A DNA stretch of 64,000 bases from UKL13-3 sp040387195. GTDB taxonomy: Bacteria; Bacteroidota; Bacteroidia; UKL13-3. The notes below the pieces were generated by a model. It searched no databases and was not told the DNA's origin. It saw nothing but the letters and a program-made list of their open reading frames with translations. A program made the translations under genes and the position numbers. The DNA lies in contig JAZKEF010000013.1 of NCBI GenBank assembly GCA_040387195.1, positions 124,001-188,000 of the forward strand, in the 5' to 3' direction. Shown piece after piece: positions 43,401-50,499 of the stretch; positions within the stretch are counted from its first letter, which is position 1, and every line of letters starts with the position of its first letter.

Positions 43401-44487
43401 GCTCCTGTTGTCAACCACAAACGGATGCAAGGATTCTGCAGTGTTTCCGGTAACGGTATTGGCATTGCCGGTTGCAAGTTACCAGGTGAATGATTCGGTG
43501 CAATGTTTAAGAGGCAATACCTTTGTATTCAACAATACCAGTCAATCAGCAAATAGCATCTTGTTTACCATTGACGGTATAAACGCCAGTACCAACGCAG
43601 TTACACGGAGTTTCGCAACCACAGGGGTTAAAATAGTCCGGTTGATTGCTACTACCGGTTTGGGATGTATTGATACACTCAACAGTAAGGTTGAAGTATG
43701 GTATTCTCCTAAAGTAACGGTAAGTATTTCGGATACCGTAGTATGCCGCCATGAGAACATTCTGTTTAAGGATAGCAGTGTGAACAGCTTACCTGTTTGG
43801 GGTGTGTGGGGATTTGCGGATGGATTAAAAGATACAGCACGAACTGTAACAAGAGCATTTGTAACAGCTGGAAATCAATTGATATACCGGGTTATTGCAA
43901 CGGCACAGGGATGTTTAGACAGTATCACCAAAATAATTAAGGTTGTGGGGCCGGCTACTCCGGTTATCACGGGACCATTGACCGCGTCTCCAAATACACC
44001 GGTTATTTATAATGTTCCTCCAACTATCGCAACAACTTATTTTTGGTCGATCGAACACGGAAAAATACTTTCTTCAAAAACAGATACACCATCTGTAGCC
44101 GTTTCATGGGACAGTACATCTGCGAACGGACGGGTATATCTGTCGTTGAAAGATTCATCAGGATGTTACGGAGACACTGCACGACTGGATATTGTTATTA
44201 TAGGAGGAGTAGGGCTTACAGATGTACATGCATCCTTCCAAAACCTTGCAGTATTTCCCAACCCTACAACTGATGCCATTACGCTTTCCCTTAACAGTAT
44301 TCAGGCGCAACACATCCGGGTGAAGCTGTTTAATATTGTGGGTTCCGAAATTAGAACAATATCCTACAACGCACCAAAGGGCATGCTGAACGAATATATC
44401 AGCCTGCACGATTTGCAAAAGGGAATTTATTTCATGCGCATAGAAGGTGAAACAGGCAACCAAACAGTGAAGATATTATTGAAATAA
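40456..44487 (+). CDS. Large T9SS repeat protein (main part after frameshift)
   Basis: About 1343 aa in the second frame; the homologous frame actually opens near 40378 and reads HSSPTYTYDPLILNCGGTP before the first ATG. The N-terminal region (SFDPDGDSLTYAFAPAL, WKKISGVPTIIGRTTRDIQ) is typical of secreted gliding-associated C-terminal/PKD families. Residues about 415-1110 hold nine PKD-like repeats about 83 aa long, each with a Q-C...N-F-F-N-T core. The C terminus (LAVFPNPTTDAITLSL...KGIYFMRIEGE...KILLK) is a type A T9SS sorting domain. Likely cell-surface adhesin or structural protein. It may be non-functional because of the frame break. Confidence 0.88.
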   Translation: MGASFDPDGDSLTYAFAPALQAYNSPVTYFSPFSHSTPLPWSGASTSDFPGGIRCDTFTGRVLFTPSNASPTTFYGVLCIEAKQWKKISGVPTIIGRTTRDIQVAILGNCAPNNDPSLQTDPPNVVNPNFPKDDWVFPSGIQTCFTMLTKDPDYLPPILSDTTLIDTLNSFPLLGGVFTRLVPIGTIREDSIKFCWTPTSAQESNNPYLLSVAVRDKRTPIPGSNHYVLKIKVPQNPQITAAGIKDSAKACNLWDFSYIVQPGSPAVVQTRWNIYKLSAGIPSIVYTVTAPGTFQLMNKMLADSGKYVIGLDLFQNLTTGSFRSYTDTINVLQNEIKITGTDTLVCPGTGVLLSSTISHGVAPYSILWTNGTATGTAATYSLTSGKVDKWVTLKVTDSRSCSYTDTAWVKAKATPQLQIGLAGDSIQCEKGNFFTFINQTNKLTIPGCVYSWLLNDSVTYSGDTLSLSLPPSGIQSMKLIVTTPEGCHDTLIRKVWLRASPRMAFTVNDTTQCLGGNAFTFTNQTTMTSGTATYQWQTITASAATPNFSFGYPYSGIFTVKLKATNSTYAACKDSVVRNVYVYAQPMVTFSVNSSIQCSKGNSFVLTNNTVADSSLQFKWFLNGDTLSGSPVTYAFPTIGSNPVKLRMYSAFGCNDSSTQTFTVQASPTAALILADSTQCKNSSFVFTNNSAISAGFMNYNWNMGNGQVYSSLNVNYIYPSPGIYSVRLIANNTSAVQCRDTVYQKVYVYPKPTVTNTINNTSQCVKNNAFTFTNTTPSDSSLQFTWLAGTDSATGTIFSRSFTISGTQTVKLRMSSIFGCNDSLSKTVTVHESPLATYLASDTIACQKNTFTFTNQSSIAAPHTLSYNWNMGNGITFTTANAMYTYPSAGSYTVRLIATSQTATICKDTMLKQVTVLAQPPVSGTVNSTAQCLTNNQFVYNNTSSGQSDPNNTFVWKSDSGLFTGPVLTRQYTTSGTKTVKLLLSTTNGCKDSAVFPVTVLALPVASYQVNDSVQCLRGNTFVFNNTSQSANSILFTIDGINASTNAVTRSFATTGVKIVRLIATTGLGCIDTLNSKVEVWYSPKVTVSISDTVVCRHENILFKDSSVNSLPVWGVWGFADGLKDTARTVTRAFVTAGNQLIYRVIATAQGCLDSITKIIKVVGPATPVITGPLTASPNTPVIYNVPPTIATTYFWSIEHGKILSSKTDTPSVAVSWDSTSANGRVYLSLKDSSGCYGDTARLDIVIIGGVGLTDVHASFQNLAVFPNPTTDAITLSLNSIQAQHIRVKLFNIVGSEIRTISYNAPKGMLNEYISLHDLQKGIYFMRIEGETGNQTVKILLK

Positions 44488-44510
44488 GAGGGATGTACGG
44501 ATGTGGAGAT

Positions 44511-44580
44511 GTTTGCCATGATCTCGCTTGGTGCTGATAATAGAATTAGAACCCTAGAGGGGTTCAATGTCATAGCAACC
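44511..44580 (+). repeat. Composite intergenic repeat, copy C
   Basis: GTTTGCCATGATCTCGCT-TGGTGC-TGATAATAG corresponds to part 1 of copies A and B. Part 2 is GAACCC-TAG-AGGGGTTC-like (44549-44565) followed by AATGTCATA, as in copy A. It follows the large T9SS gene by 23 bases. Confidence 0.65.
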
Positions 44581-44724
44581 CTGAATCCGATTGTGAGTAT
44601 AAACAATGATTGATACGGTCACATAAAACCACCTTACGGAACTCTATACGCACCTTGGCTTCCCATCTTCTTCGTGTCTTTCTTCTTCCCTTAATCTTTG
44701 TACCTTCTTCGTGTGAAACATCCC

Positions 44725-44758
44725 ACCATGGACTATCGACCATGGACCACGGACAATC
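44725..44758. repeat. ACCATGGAC/ATCGACC tandem motif, copy 1
   Basis: CCATGGACTATCGACCATGG followed by ACCACGGAC. The unit GGACYATCGACCAYGGACC also appears at 52778-52810, with the same units in another order, so this is a dispersed intergenic repeat. It lies just beyond the 3' end of the SDR gene. Confidence 0.6.
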
Positions 44759-44766
44759 CCGCAAGA

Positions 44767-45534
44767 CTAACTCTTCCTATGAATCACACCCGCAATCGGC
44801 TGTGCGGTTGGCATGATGGTGAGCTCGTTGATGTTTACGTGAGCGGGGCGGGAGAGGGCAAACCAAATCGCTTCTGCAATGTCTTGTGCTACCAGGTTTT
44901 CAAATCCTGCATATACGGTTTTAGCTCTTTCCGCATCGCCATGAAAACGCACTATGCTGAATTCTGTTTCCACTGCTCCCGGGTGAACGGCCGTTACCTT
45001 AATGGGATACTGTGCAAGGTCAATGCGCATGGCTTTGTTTAAGGCGTCCACTGCATGTTTGGTGGCACAGTATACATTCCCGTTGGCATAAACTTCCTTG
45101 CCCGCAATACTTCCGATGTTGATGATATGTCCTTTACCATGAGCGATCATCAGTGGAGTAATATTACGTGTTACATACAACAATCCTTTTACATTGGTAT
45201 CGATCATCACATCCCAGTCGTCTATATCACCTTTTTCGATAGGCGCGAGTCCGCTGGCCAAACCGGCATTGTTAACCAGCACTTCAATGCCTTTCCATTC
45301 CTCCGGTAATTGCGCAATGGTATCGGCAACCGATGCCCGGTCTCTCACATCCAGTGTTCTTAATAATGTTTTGCATTTGTATTGTTTGGAAAGTGTATCA
45401 GCCAGTTTGGCGAGTTTTTCCTCCCTGCGGGCAATCAGGATTAAATCAAAGCCATTGGAGGCTAATGTATGAGCGGTTGCCTCGCCAATTCCGGCCGAAG
45501 CACCTGTGATACAAGCAATACGTGTTGATGACAT
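44767..45534 (-). CDS. Short-chain dehydrogenase/reductase (YdfG-like)
   Basis: 255 aa classical SDR. The cofactor motif TGASAGIGEA lies at residues 10-19, followed by NNAG (about 89-92), a catalytic Ser in IINIGSIAGK and the catalytic Y-x-x-x-K in VYCATKHAV. The sequence RIDLAQYPIKVTAVHPGAVETEF and SRPAHVNINELTIMPTAQ are typical of the YdfG/serine 3-dehydrogenase group acting on 3-hydroxy acids with NADP. Arg in the beta-2 region (IARREEKL) favours NADP. It is divergent from the STAS gene; the substrate remains open. Confidence 0.92.
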   Translation of the reverse strand: MSSTRIACITGASAGIGEATAHTLASNGFDLILIARREEKLAKLADTLSKQYKCKTLLRTLDVRDRASVADTIAQLPEEWKGIEVLVNNAGLASGLAPIEKGDIDDWDVMIDTNVKGLLYVTRNITPLMIAHGKGHIINIGSIAGKEVYANGNVYCATKHAVDALNKAMRIDLAQYPIKVTAVHPGAVETEFSIVRFHGDAERAKTVYAGFENLVAQDIAEAIWFALSRPAHVNINELTIMPTAQPIAGVIHRKS

Positions 45535-45611
45535 GCTAAAATTGTTTGGTGGGTAAAAATAATAGAATATTTGAGCGCGTATGTTATTTTTACAAGATAA
45601 AAATCGGGCTT

Positions 45612-45992
45612 ATGAATTATACCATCGAAAAAAACGACCAGTATTCACTGATTAAAACAGATTTAACTGCATTTAATAAAGAAACCTGTGCCAAGTTGCG
45701 AGAGAAAGTATTGCACGAAGTTGCCAGCAGCAGTAAATACGTTATTGTAAATATTTCGAGGGTAAATGAGTGCAATGCTGATGGAACCCGGGAACTGATT
45801 CAGTTAGGAGTGGATTTGCAGGATAATGACGGGTTGTTGATTTTAACACATGCCGATGATCAGTTTACCCGCTTATTTAATAAAGCCGATATCACCTTTA
45901 TTCCTACCGATGTGGAAGCGGTTGATTTTGTATTTATGGACCAGCTGGAAAAACAATTTCTGAGCATGTCGGACGATGAGTTGAACCCATGA
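45612..45992 (+). CDS. STAS-domain protein (anti-anti-sigma-factor type)
   Basis: 126 aa from ATG 45612. The fold of a single STAS domain is visible: YSLIKTDLTAFNKETCAKL, YVIVNISRVNECNADGTREL at the usual phospho-Ser region, and GLLILTHADDQFTRLFNKADI. The position often occupied by Ser/Thr in SpoIIAA-like proteins here reads NECNADGT, so phospho-regulation is uncertain. It overlaps the RNase Z start by 4 bases (ATGA), a pairing I recognise in Bacteroidota. The role of the pair is unknown. Confidence 0.85.
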   Translation: MNYTIEKNDQYSLIKTDLTAFNKETCAKLREKVLHEVASSSKYVIVNISRVNECNADGTRELIQLGVDLQDNDGLLILTHADDQFTRLFNKADITFIPTDVEAVDFVFMDQLEKQFLSMSDDELNP

Positions 45993-46906
45993 GTATTGAG
46001 CTCACTATTTTAGGAAACAGTTCAGCTACCCCAACCCTTAACCGCTTTCCATCGGCACAGTACCTCAATATGCTCGATCACCATATGCTGATCGATTGTG
46101 GGGAAGGAACGCAGATGCAATTGCGCAAGTACAAAATCAAAAAATCAAAGATTTCCCATATTTTTATCAGCCATGTTCATGGTGACCATATCCTGGGCTT
46201 GCCGGGTTTGTTATTCTCCATGAACCTGAACAGCAGGGTGGAGCCGCTCCATATTTTTGGTCCCGAAAGTTTGTTTGAAATACTGGAGATCTTTCTTAAA
46301 CATTCCGATACACGCCTGCGGTTTGAGATTATAAAACACCTTACAACAGATGTGAAAGCAGAGGTGATCTTTGAAGACTCTCTGATTAAAGTTACCTCCT
46401 TCCCGCTGTATCATCGGATCCCTACTACCGGATTTATTTTTGAAGAACAATCCCGCTTGCGCAAATTAAATATTGAAGCATGCGAGCGTTACCATATTCC
46501 ATTTACATTTTACAACGATATCAAACGCGGAAAAGATTTTATCAGTGCTGATGGCAAAACCGAAATCGGCAATGAGCGACTCACCTTTGATGCAGGTCTT
46601 CCCATACGATATGCCTATTGTTCCGATACAGTGTATGATGATCGGGTGATCAACGAAGTCCGCGAAGTGGATTGGTTGTACCATGAATCAACGTTCCTGC
46701 ACGAAAAGCTGGAACGCGCCATCGAAACCAAACATACTACCGCTAAACAGGCAGGAATGGCAGCCCGGGAGGCCGGTGTTAAAAAACTACTGATAGGCCA
46801 TTTTTCTTCGCGGTATGAAGATTTGAATGAGTTGCTTATAGAAGCAAAAACAGAATTCATCGATACCGAAATTGCCGAAGAAGGCCGGACGTTTGTGTTG
46901 GAGTAG
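45989..46906 (+). CDS. rnz: Ribonuclease Z
   Basis: 305 aa metallo-beta-lactamase-fold endonuclease that trims tRNA 3' ends. The zinc motif HVHGDHILGLPG is present at about residues 61-66, with further ligands in AYCSDT and the C-terminal LLIGHFSSRYED. LIDCGEGTQMQLRKYKIKKSKI and the exosite-like region are typical of short RNase Z. Translation is probably coupled to the STAS gene through the ATGA overlap. The tRNA in this window lacks encoded CCA, which suits RNase Z processing. Confidence 0.95.
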   Translation: MSIELTILGNSSATPTLNRFPSAQYLNMLDHHMLIDCGEGTQMQLRKYKIKKSKISHIFISHVHGDHILGLPGLLFSMNLNSRVEPLHIFGPESLFEILEIFLKHSDTRLRFEIIKHLTTDVKAEVIFEDSLIKVTSFPLYHRIPTTGFIFEEQSRLRKLNIEACERYHIPFTFYNDIKRGKDFISADGKTEIGNERLTFDAGLPIRYAYCSDTVYDDRVINEVREVDWLYHESTFLHEKLERAIETKHTTAKQAGMAAREAGVKKLLIGHFSSRYEDLNELLIEAKTEFIDTEIAEEGRTFVLE

Positions 46907-47019
46907 CAGCCCGGTTAGCTTTTGCTGAGTAGTCTTTTGTTGTTTCACACAGAGTAAATACAAAGGAGCACAGAGCTCACGGAGTCTGGTCTTGCAGGAA
47001 GCTGCCAGCTAATTGAATC

Positions 47020-47058
47020 GTTGGTTGAGCGGTCCGATAGATATCGGACGAAACCAAC
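47020..47058. repeat. Nested inverted repeat: GTTGGTT...AACCAAC around GTCCGATA-GA-TATCGGAC
   Basis: Outer arms GTTGGTT (47020-47026) and AACCAAC (47052-47058) enclose a perfect palindrome GTCCGATAGATATCGGAC (47032-47049). The core shares GATAG-TATCGG with the palindrome inside the tRNA-like copy at 30991. The surrounding gap 46907-47070 also holds an ACACAGAG-rich tract and no gene. Confidence 0.65.
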
Positions 47059-47070
47059 AGTTTCGACAGA

Positions 47071-47556
47071 CTACTTCTCGTATACCTGAAAAGAAAATGG
47101 ATACGCATTTTTCTCATCCGCTTCATGCATCTCATCTTGTGTCAGTTTCCATTCTTCTCCCATATCCGGGAAAAAAGTATCAGCTTCAAAACTATGGTGG
47201 ATGCGGGTTAAATAGATCCTGTTGGTTATTGGCATGGATTGCTCAAAAATGACTCCTCCACCGGTAATGAATAATTCAGTTTCTCCTGCTGCTCTTGCAA
47301 ATTCAATCGCAGATTCCAATGATGATTTCACTACGCAACCCTCAATCTCTAATTCGGGTGTACGGCTAATTACAATATTTACCCTGTTGGGCAAAGGGCG
47401 ACCTACGCTTTCATAAGTTTTGCGACCCATGATAATATGATGACCTGTGGTGGTGAGCCTGAAGTATTTTAAATCGGCAGGTAGGTGACAAAGCAACTGG
47501 TTTTGGTTGCCAATGGCATTGTTTTCGTCAGCAGCTACAATGAGTGAAATAATCAT
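47071..47556 (-). CDS. folA: Dihydrofolate reductase
   Basis: 161 aa NADPH-dependent reductase making tetrahydrofolate. Landmarks are IISLIVAADENNAIGNQNQL (substrate pocket; the family Trp is replaced by Leu-Cys in QNQLLCHLPADL), catalytic acidic residue in LPADLKYF, GHHIIMGRKTYESVGRPL (NADPH site) and ELFITGGGVIFEQS. Length is normal. No thyA is adjacent in this window. The ATG at 47556 follows CATTTGCACC, so the leader may be very short. Confidence 0.95.
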   Translation of the reverse strand: MIISLIVAADENNAIGNQNQLLCHLPADLKYFRLTTTGHHIIMGRKTYESVGRPLPNRVNIVISRTPELEIEGCVVKSSLESAIEFARAAGETELFITGGGVIFEQSMPITNRIYLTRIHHSFEADTFFPDMGEEWKLTQDEMHEADEKNAYPFSFQVYEK

Positions 47557-47655
47557 GGTGCAAATGAGGGAATAAAATCCGAATAATTAAGCACGAAATT
47601 CGAAATAATGTGAAGATGGGTATATGTGCAGATTCGCAGATGGGAAAACCTCAGA

Positions 47656-47800
47656 TGAAAGGACCAGAACCCTCACAGGGTTCAATATTAATAAGAAAGG
47701 CCAATGCCCAAACAAGGCACTAAAATTGAGCACGTGGAAACAACAGGTAGATGAGGCAATGTGTAAATGTGCACATGAAAGGACCGGAACCCTCACATGT
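47656..47800 (+). repeat. Two copies of ATGAAAGGACC-GAACCCTCACA, one with the full palindrome
   Basis: ATGAAAGGACCAGAACCCTCACA begins at 47657 and closes as the palindrome GAACCCT-CAC-AGGGTTC (47667-47683), followed by AATATTAATAA as in copy A at 38117. A second, truncated copy, ATGAAAGGACCGGAACCCTCACA, begins at 47775. They are 118 bases apart, so a local duplication is likely. No gene in 47557-47831. Confidence 0.6.
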
Positions 47801-47811
47801 GCAAAAGGTAA

Positions 47812-47842
47812 TTGCATGTAAAATAAATGAAATGTATTTTTG
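47812..47842 (+). promoter_or_regulatory. Promoter-like TTG-N20-TATTTTTG at lipoprotein gene A
   Basis: TTG at 47812-47814 and TATTTTTG at 47835-47842 are separated by 20 bases. The arrangement is the same as at the paralogous gene (48648-48678). The -7 box overlaps codons 2-4 of the ATG frame, favouring GTG 47847 as the translation start. Confidence 0.5.
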
Positions 47843-48437
47843 GGTTGTGGGTAAACAAACAACACATTTGTGGCTTACGATCGTATTGGTAATCTTTTGG
47901 ATGGCTTTTTCCGGATGCACCAAACGGTATTGGTTTCGGGTGAAAATTCCCGGAAAACCCAAAGATCTGCATACGGTAAAGGTGCATCTCATCAATAACA
48001 CCCCTCAATACCTGAGTCCGTTTTTTGAGGAAAGATTTGAGCAAAAGGTATATCAATCATTGCTTAAATACGGATTTGTAAAAACCACTAAAGATACAGC
48101 CGAATACAATTTTACCATTGTCATGTCGGTTGAAAAAGTATCGGCAAGAGGAATTTCACGATTTAGGACGGGGAATACAACAGAGGAGGGAAGCCATGAA
48201 GTTGAAGCGGCTAGTTACAGGCCTGCCAGATATGGCTCTCATAGGTATGAGCGAAAAGTGGACAATATTAATTTCAGATACACACTGGAAATACCCTTCA
48301 GGCATCAGATGCTTTGGACAAGAAATGATTATGTTTATTTTAAACATAAAAAACTTCAGGATGTCAATCGGAGTGTAAGTGTGCTGAGACTAGCTCTGCG
48401 CAAAAAAGGGGAAGAAGATTTGGTGAACAGACCCTAA
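47832..48437 (+). CDS. Lipoprotein A, paralogue of the next gene, unknown function
   Basis: Up to 201 aa from ATG 47832. A better start may be GTG 47847, which gives GKQTTHLWLTIVLVIFWMAFSGC, a textbook lipoprotein signal, and sits just past a -7 box. After the Cys comes TKRYWFRVKI, HTVKVHLINNTPQYLS, LLKYGFVKTTKDTAEYNFTIV. This aligns with lipoprotein B (CGQRYWYRLKL, VKVDVVNHTPKLIS, KKNGYYETPKDSPDYFLVL), so the two are paralogues. A basic C-terminal half (RYERKVDNINFRYTLEIP) follows. The fold may be of the DUF4136/LptE-like type, but no family was recognised. Confidence 0.75.
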   Translation: MYFWVVGKQTTHLWLTIVLVIFWMAFSGCTKRYWFRVKIPGKPKDLHTVKVHLINNTPQYLSPFFEERFEQKVYQSLLKYGFVKTTKDTAEYNFTIVMSVEKVSARGISRFRTGNTTEEGSHEVEAASYRPARYGSHRYERKVDNINFRYTLEIPFRHQMLWTRNDYVYFKHKKLQDVNRSVSVLRLALRKKGEEDLVNRP

Positions 48438-48647
48438 AAAAAAACAGGATGAATAAAGAAAATTCCTTTGTGTAACCTGTGAACGACCTCAATTGTTTGT
48501 GTGAAAAAAGAAACATGTGCAGGCGACCGAGACTGTTAAGAAGGTTGTTGGGAGTGTAAGCCAGATTGTGTGACCGGTTGGGTCTGAATCTCCTTTTTTG
48601 ATGCATAAGGATATCAGGGAGTTGTGGTTTAATTGTCTTTTTAAGGG

Positions 48648-48678
48648 TTGCCCAAGAACCAATACAGCCGTATTTTTG
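48648..48678 (+). promoter_or_regulatory. Promoter TTG-N20-TATTTTTG of lipoprotein gene B
   Basis: TTG at 48648-48650 and TATTTTTG at 48671-48678 with 20 bases between. The -7 box ends 10 bases before the ATG at 48689, implying a nearly leaderless mRNA. The preceding 200 bases (48438-48640) show no gene. Confidence 0.55.
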
Positions 48679-48688
48679 ACTTGTGAGT

Positions 48689-49240
48689 ATGCATACAACA
48701 AGTCTCAGGATCACTATTCTCGTTTTTATTTTAGTGCTGGCATGTGCCGGCTGTGGACAACGCTACTGGTATCGCCTCAAGCTTGACGGATCCTCCGTTA
48801 AACGGTATTCAGTTAAAGTAGATGTGGTAAACCATACGCCCAAATTGATTTCGGACGATTTTGAAACCATTCTAAAAAAGGGAGCACTCAAGGAGTTGAA
48901 AAAGAATGGATACTATGAAACACCCAAAGATTCACCGGATTATTTCCTTGTGCTACAGCTTGCGGTTGATTCATTCAATATGGCCTTATACCAGCAACAA
49001 ACTAAAATTGCCATGTATTCCGACTCTACAGTAAAAGCTCCCAACACATACAGGTTTAAGAAAACAGTACGTGCCATCCTGATGCAATGTGATCTGGTTC
49101 AGCGCAAACCGCTAAAGCGTAAATGGACGGGTTACGAAGACATTTATTATTTTAATGATTACTGGAGGGATGTGGGCCGGAGTGAAGGTGTGATAAGGTA
49201 TTTGATCCGATCTGCAGAAGAAAAGAGTAAAATTAATTAA
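48689..49240 (+). CDS. Lipoprotein B, paralogue of lipoprotein A, unknown function
   Basis: 183 aa from ATG 48689 (HTTSLRITILVFILVLACAGC), a lipoprotein signal with lipobox CAGC. The mature region GQRYWYRLKLDG...YSVKVDVVNHTPKLIS...YYETPKDSPDYFLVLQLAVDSF parallels lipoprotein A residue by residue in its first 80 positions. The two then diverge; B ends RDVGRSEGVIRYLI where A has QDVNRSVSVLRLAL, again similar. A GTG at 48683 is less likely. It is followed 49 bases later by two paralogous beta-barrels, which suggests a functional unit in the outer membrane. Confidence 0.78.
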   Translation: MHTTSLRITILVFILVLACAGCGQRYWYRLKLDGSSVKRYSVKVDVVNHTPKLISDDFETILKKGALKELKKNGYYETPKDSPDYFLVLQLAVDSFNMALYQQQTKIAMYSDSTVKAPNTYRFKKTVRAILMQCDLVQRKPLKRKWTGYEDIYYFNDYWRDVGRSEGVIRYLIRSAEEKSKIN

Positions 49241-49289
49241 GGTGGGAAAACCACAAAGTTTTTATATTTTGCAGCCCTGAACTAAGCCT

Positions 49290-49916
49290 ATGAAATCTAA
49301 ACTCCTCGCTATCTTTTTATGCATTGCCATGTCTCCGGCATTTTCACAGATCCGACGAACACAGTGGATTGTTGGGGGTGGACTCAACTATTCGTCACGC
49401 ACCGAAGAAGTATTCGGTGTGGCAACCATTGATGAGAAACAATTTTCCATTCCTGTTTCTGCGGGTTATTTTGTGGCTAATAATATCGCACTGGGCCTAC
49501 GGTTGGCTTACGGATACATTAAAGAGAGTATCAGCTATACAAGTTTTTACTTCCGCGATTATAGTTATTCAGGCAGCAGTATTGCAGGAGGACCTTTTCT
49601 AAGAGGATACCTATTGTCGAACACTTCGCCTGTCAACTTTGTAGTTGAAACGGGTTATCAGTATGGGCATATGGAATCAATGTATCAGAGGACGGGCCTT
49701 AAGGCGACTTCTCAAACCAGAAAACTTTCGGTTATTGCAATAGAAGCTGGTCCCGTTTTTTTTCTAAACCCAAATATAGCCCTTGAGTGTTTGTTAGGAT
49801 ACCGGAATGAAACAATTATTGGTTCAAAAAATAATGCAAATGCCTTTTATATCGGGGCAGGATTTCAGGTGCATTTAGGAAAAGGGAAAATAGCTGAACC
49901 TAAATTTAAGAAATAA
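49290..49916 (+). CDS. Outer-membrane beta-barrel protein, paralogue 1
   Basis: 208 aa with signal peptide KSKLLAIFLCIAMSPAFSQ. The mature protein alternates in short amphipathic strands, for example WIVGGGLNYSS, FSIPVSAGYFVANNIALGLRLAYGY and the last strands ALECLLGYRNETIIG and FYIGAGFQVHLGKGK. This is an eight-strand-like small barrel. The first 20 bases of its gene (ATGAAATCTAAACTCCTC) are identical to those of the next gene, indicating recent or conserved duplication of the 5' end. TATATTTTG at about 49262 resembles a -7 box with odd spacing. Confidence 0.82.
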   Translation: MKSKLLAIFLCIAMSPAFSQIRRTQWIVGGGLNYSSRTEEVFGVATIDEKQFSIPVSAGYFVANNIALGLRLAYGYIKESISYTSFYFRDYSYSGSSIAGGPFLRGYLLSNTSPVNFVVETGYQYGHMESMYQRTGLKATSQTRKLSVIAIEAGPVFFLNPNIALECLLGYRNETIIGSKNNANAFYIGAGFQVHLGKGKIAEPKFKK

Positions 49917-49935
49917 AGAATTATAATATCTACCT

Positions 49936-50499
49936 ATGAAATCTAAACTCCTCTGCATTTTATTTTTTGCATGCAGCTATATTTCTTATGCTCAAACATA
50001 TCGTGGTCAATCCTTAGCAGGTGTTGACGGTTTGGTTGGTTTTAGCACACAAAGGGTATTTCACTTGCCGGTTAACATTGGTGGTTTTGTAGCGAGGAAT
50101 CTGGCAATCGGTTTTGCCGGAAATTACGGTGCCAACAGGGGAACCTCCGGCAACATTAAGTCATCAACCCAAATAGGTGTGGGTGCATTCACAAGGTATT
50201 ATCTGTTACCTGCCAGATTCAAGCAGAACCTATTTTTTCACTCCACCTACCAATACAATTTTGTGGAAAATACGTACCGCTGGTATAACCGCTCAGGTGC
50301 AGAATACAAGGAAAATACAAAGTCGGAAAGTGTGATGCTTGCATTGGGAGCAAGTTTTATGATTGCTTCTGATGTTTCCTTAGAAGTAATGGCCGGATAT
50401 GATGTTCTGAATAGTAATGGTTCGCAGGCACTATTGTTTGGTGGAGGATTTCAATTCCACATAGGCGAAAAAAGAATTAAGGATTCGGCAAAACCTTAA
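49936..50499 (+). CDS. Outer-membrane beta-barrel protein, paralogue 2
   Basis: 187 aa with signal peptide KSKLLCILFFACSYISYAQ, starting 19 bases after the previous barrel. It shares the same layout: a strand with FHLPVNIGGFVARNLAIGFAGNYG parallels FSIPVSAGYFVANNIALGLRLAYG in paralogue 1, and the C terminus ALLFGGGFQFHIGEK parallels FYIGAGFQVHLGKGK. It is shorter by about 20 residues. The stop overlaps the stop of the convergent DUF4159 gene by 4 bases. Role unknown. Confidence 0.82.
   Translation: MKSKLLCILFFACSYISYAQTYRGQSLAGVDGLVGFSTQRVFHLPVNIGGFVARNLAIGFAGNYGANRGTSGNIKSSTQIGVGAFTRYYLLPARFKQNLFFHSTYQYNFVENTYRWYNRSGAEYKENTKSESVMLALGASFMIASDVSLEVMAGYDVLNSNGSQALLFGGGFQFHIGEKRIKDSAKP

Noticed and set aside
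39836..44487. A CRISPR array or satellite in the large repetitive gene
   Set aside because: Repeats are in-frame coding units of about 250 bases with high divergence and no conserved short repeat with unique spacers.
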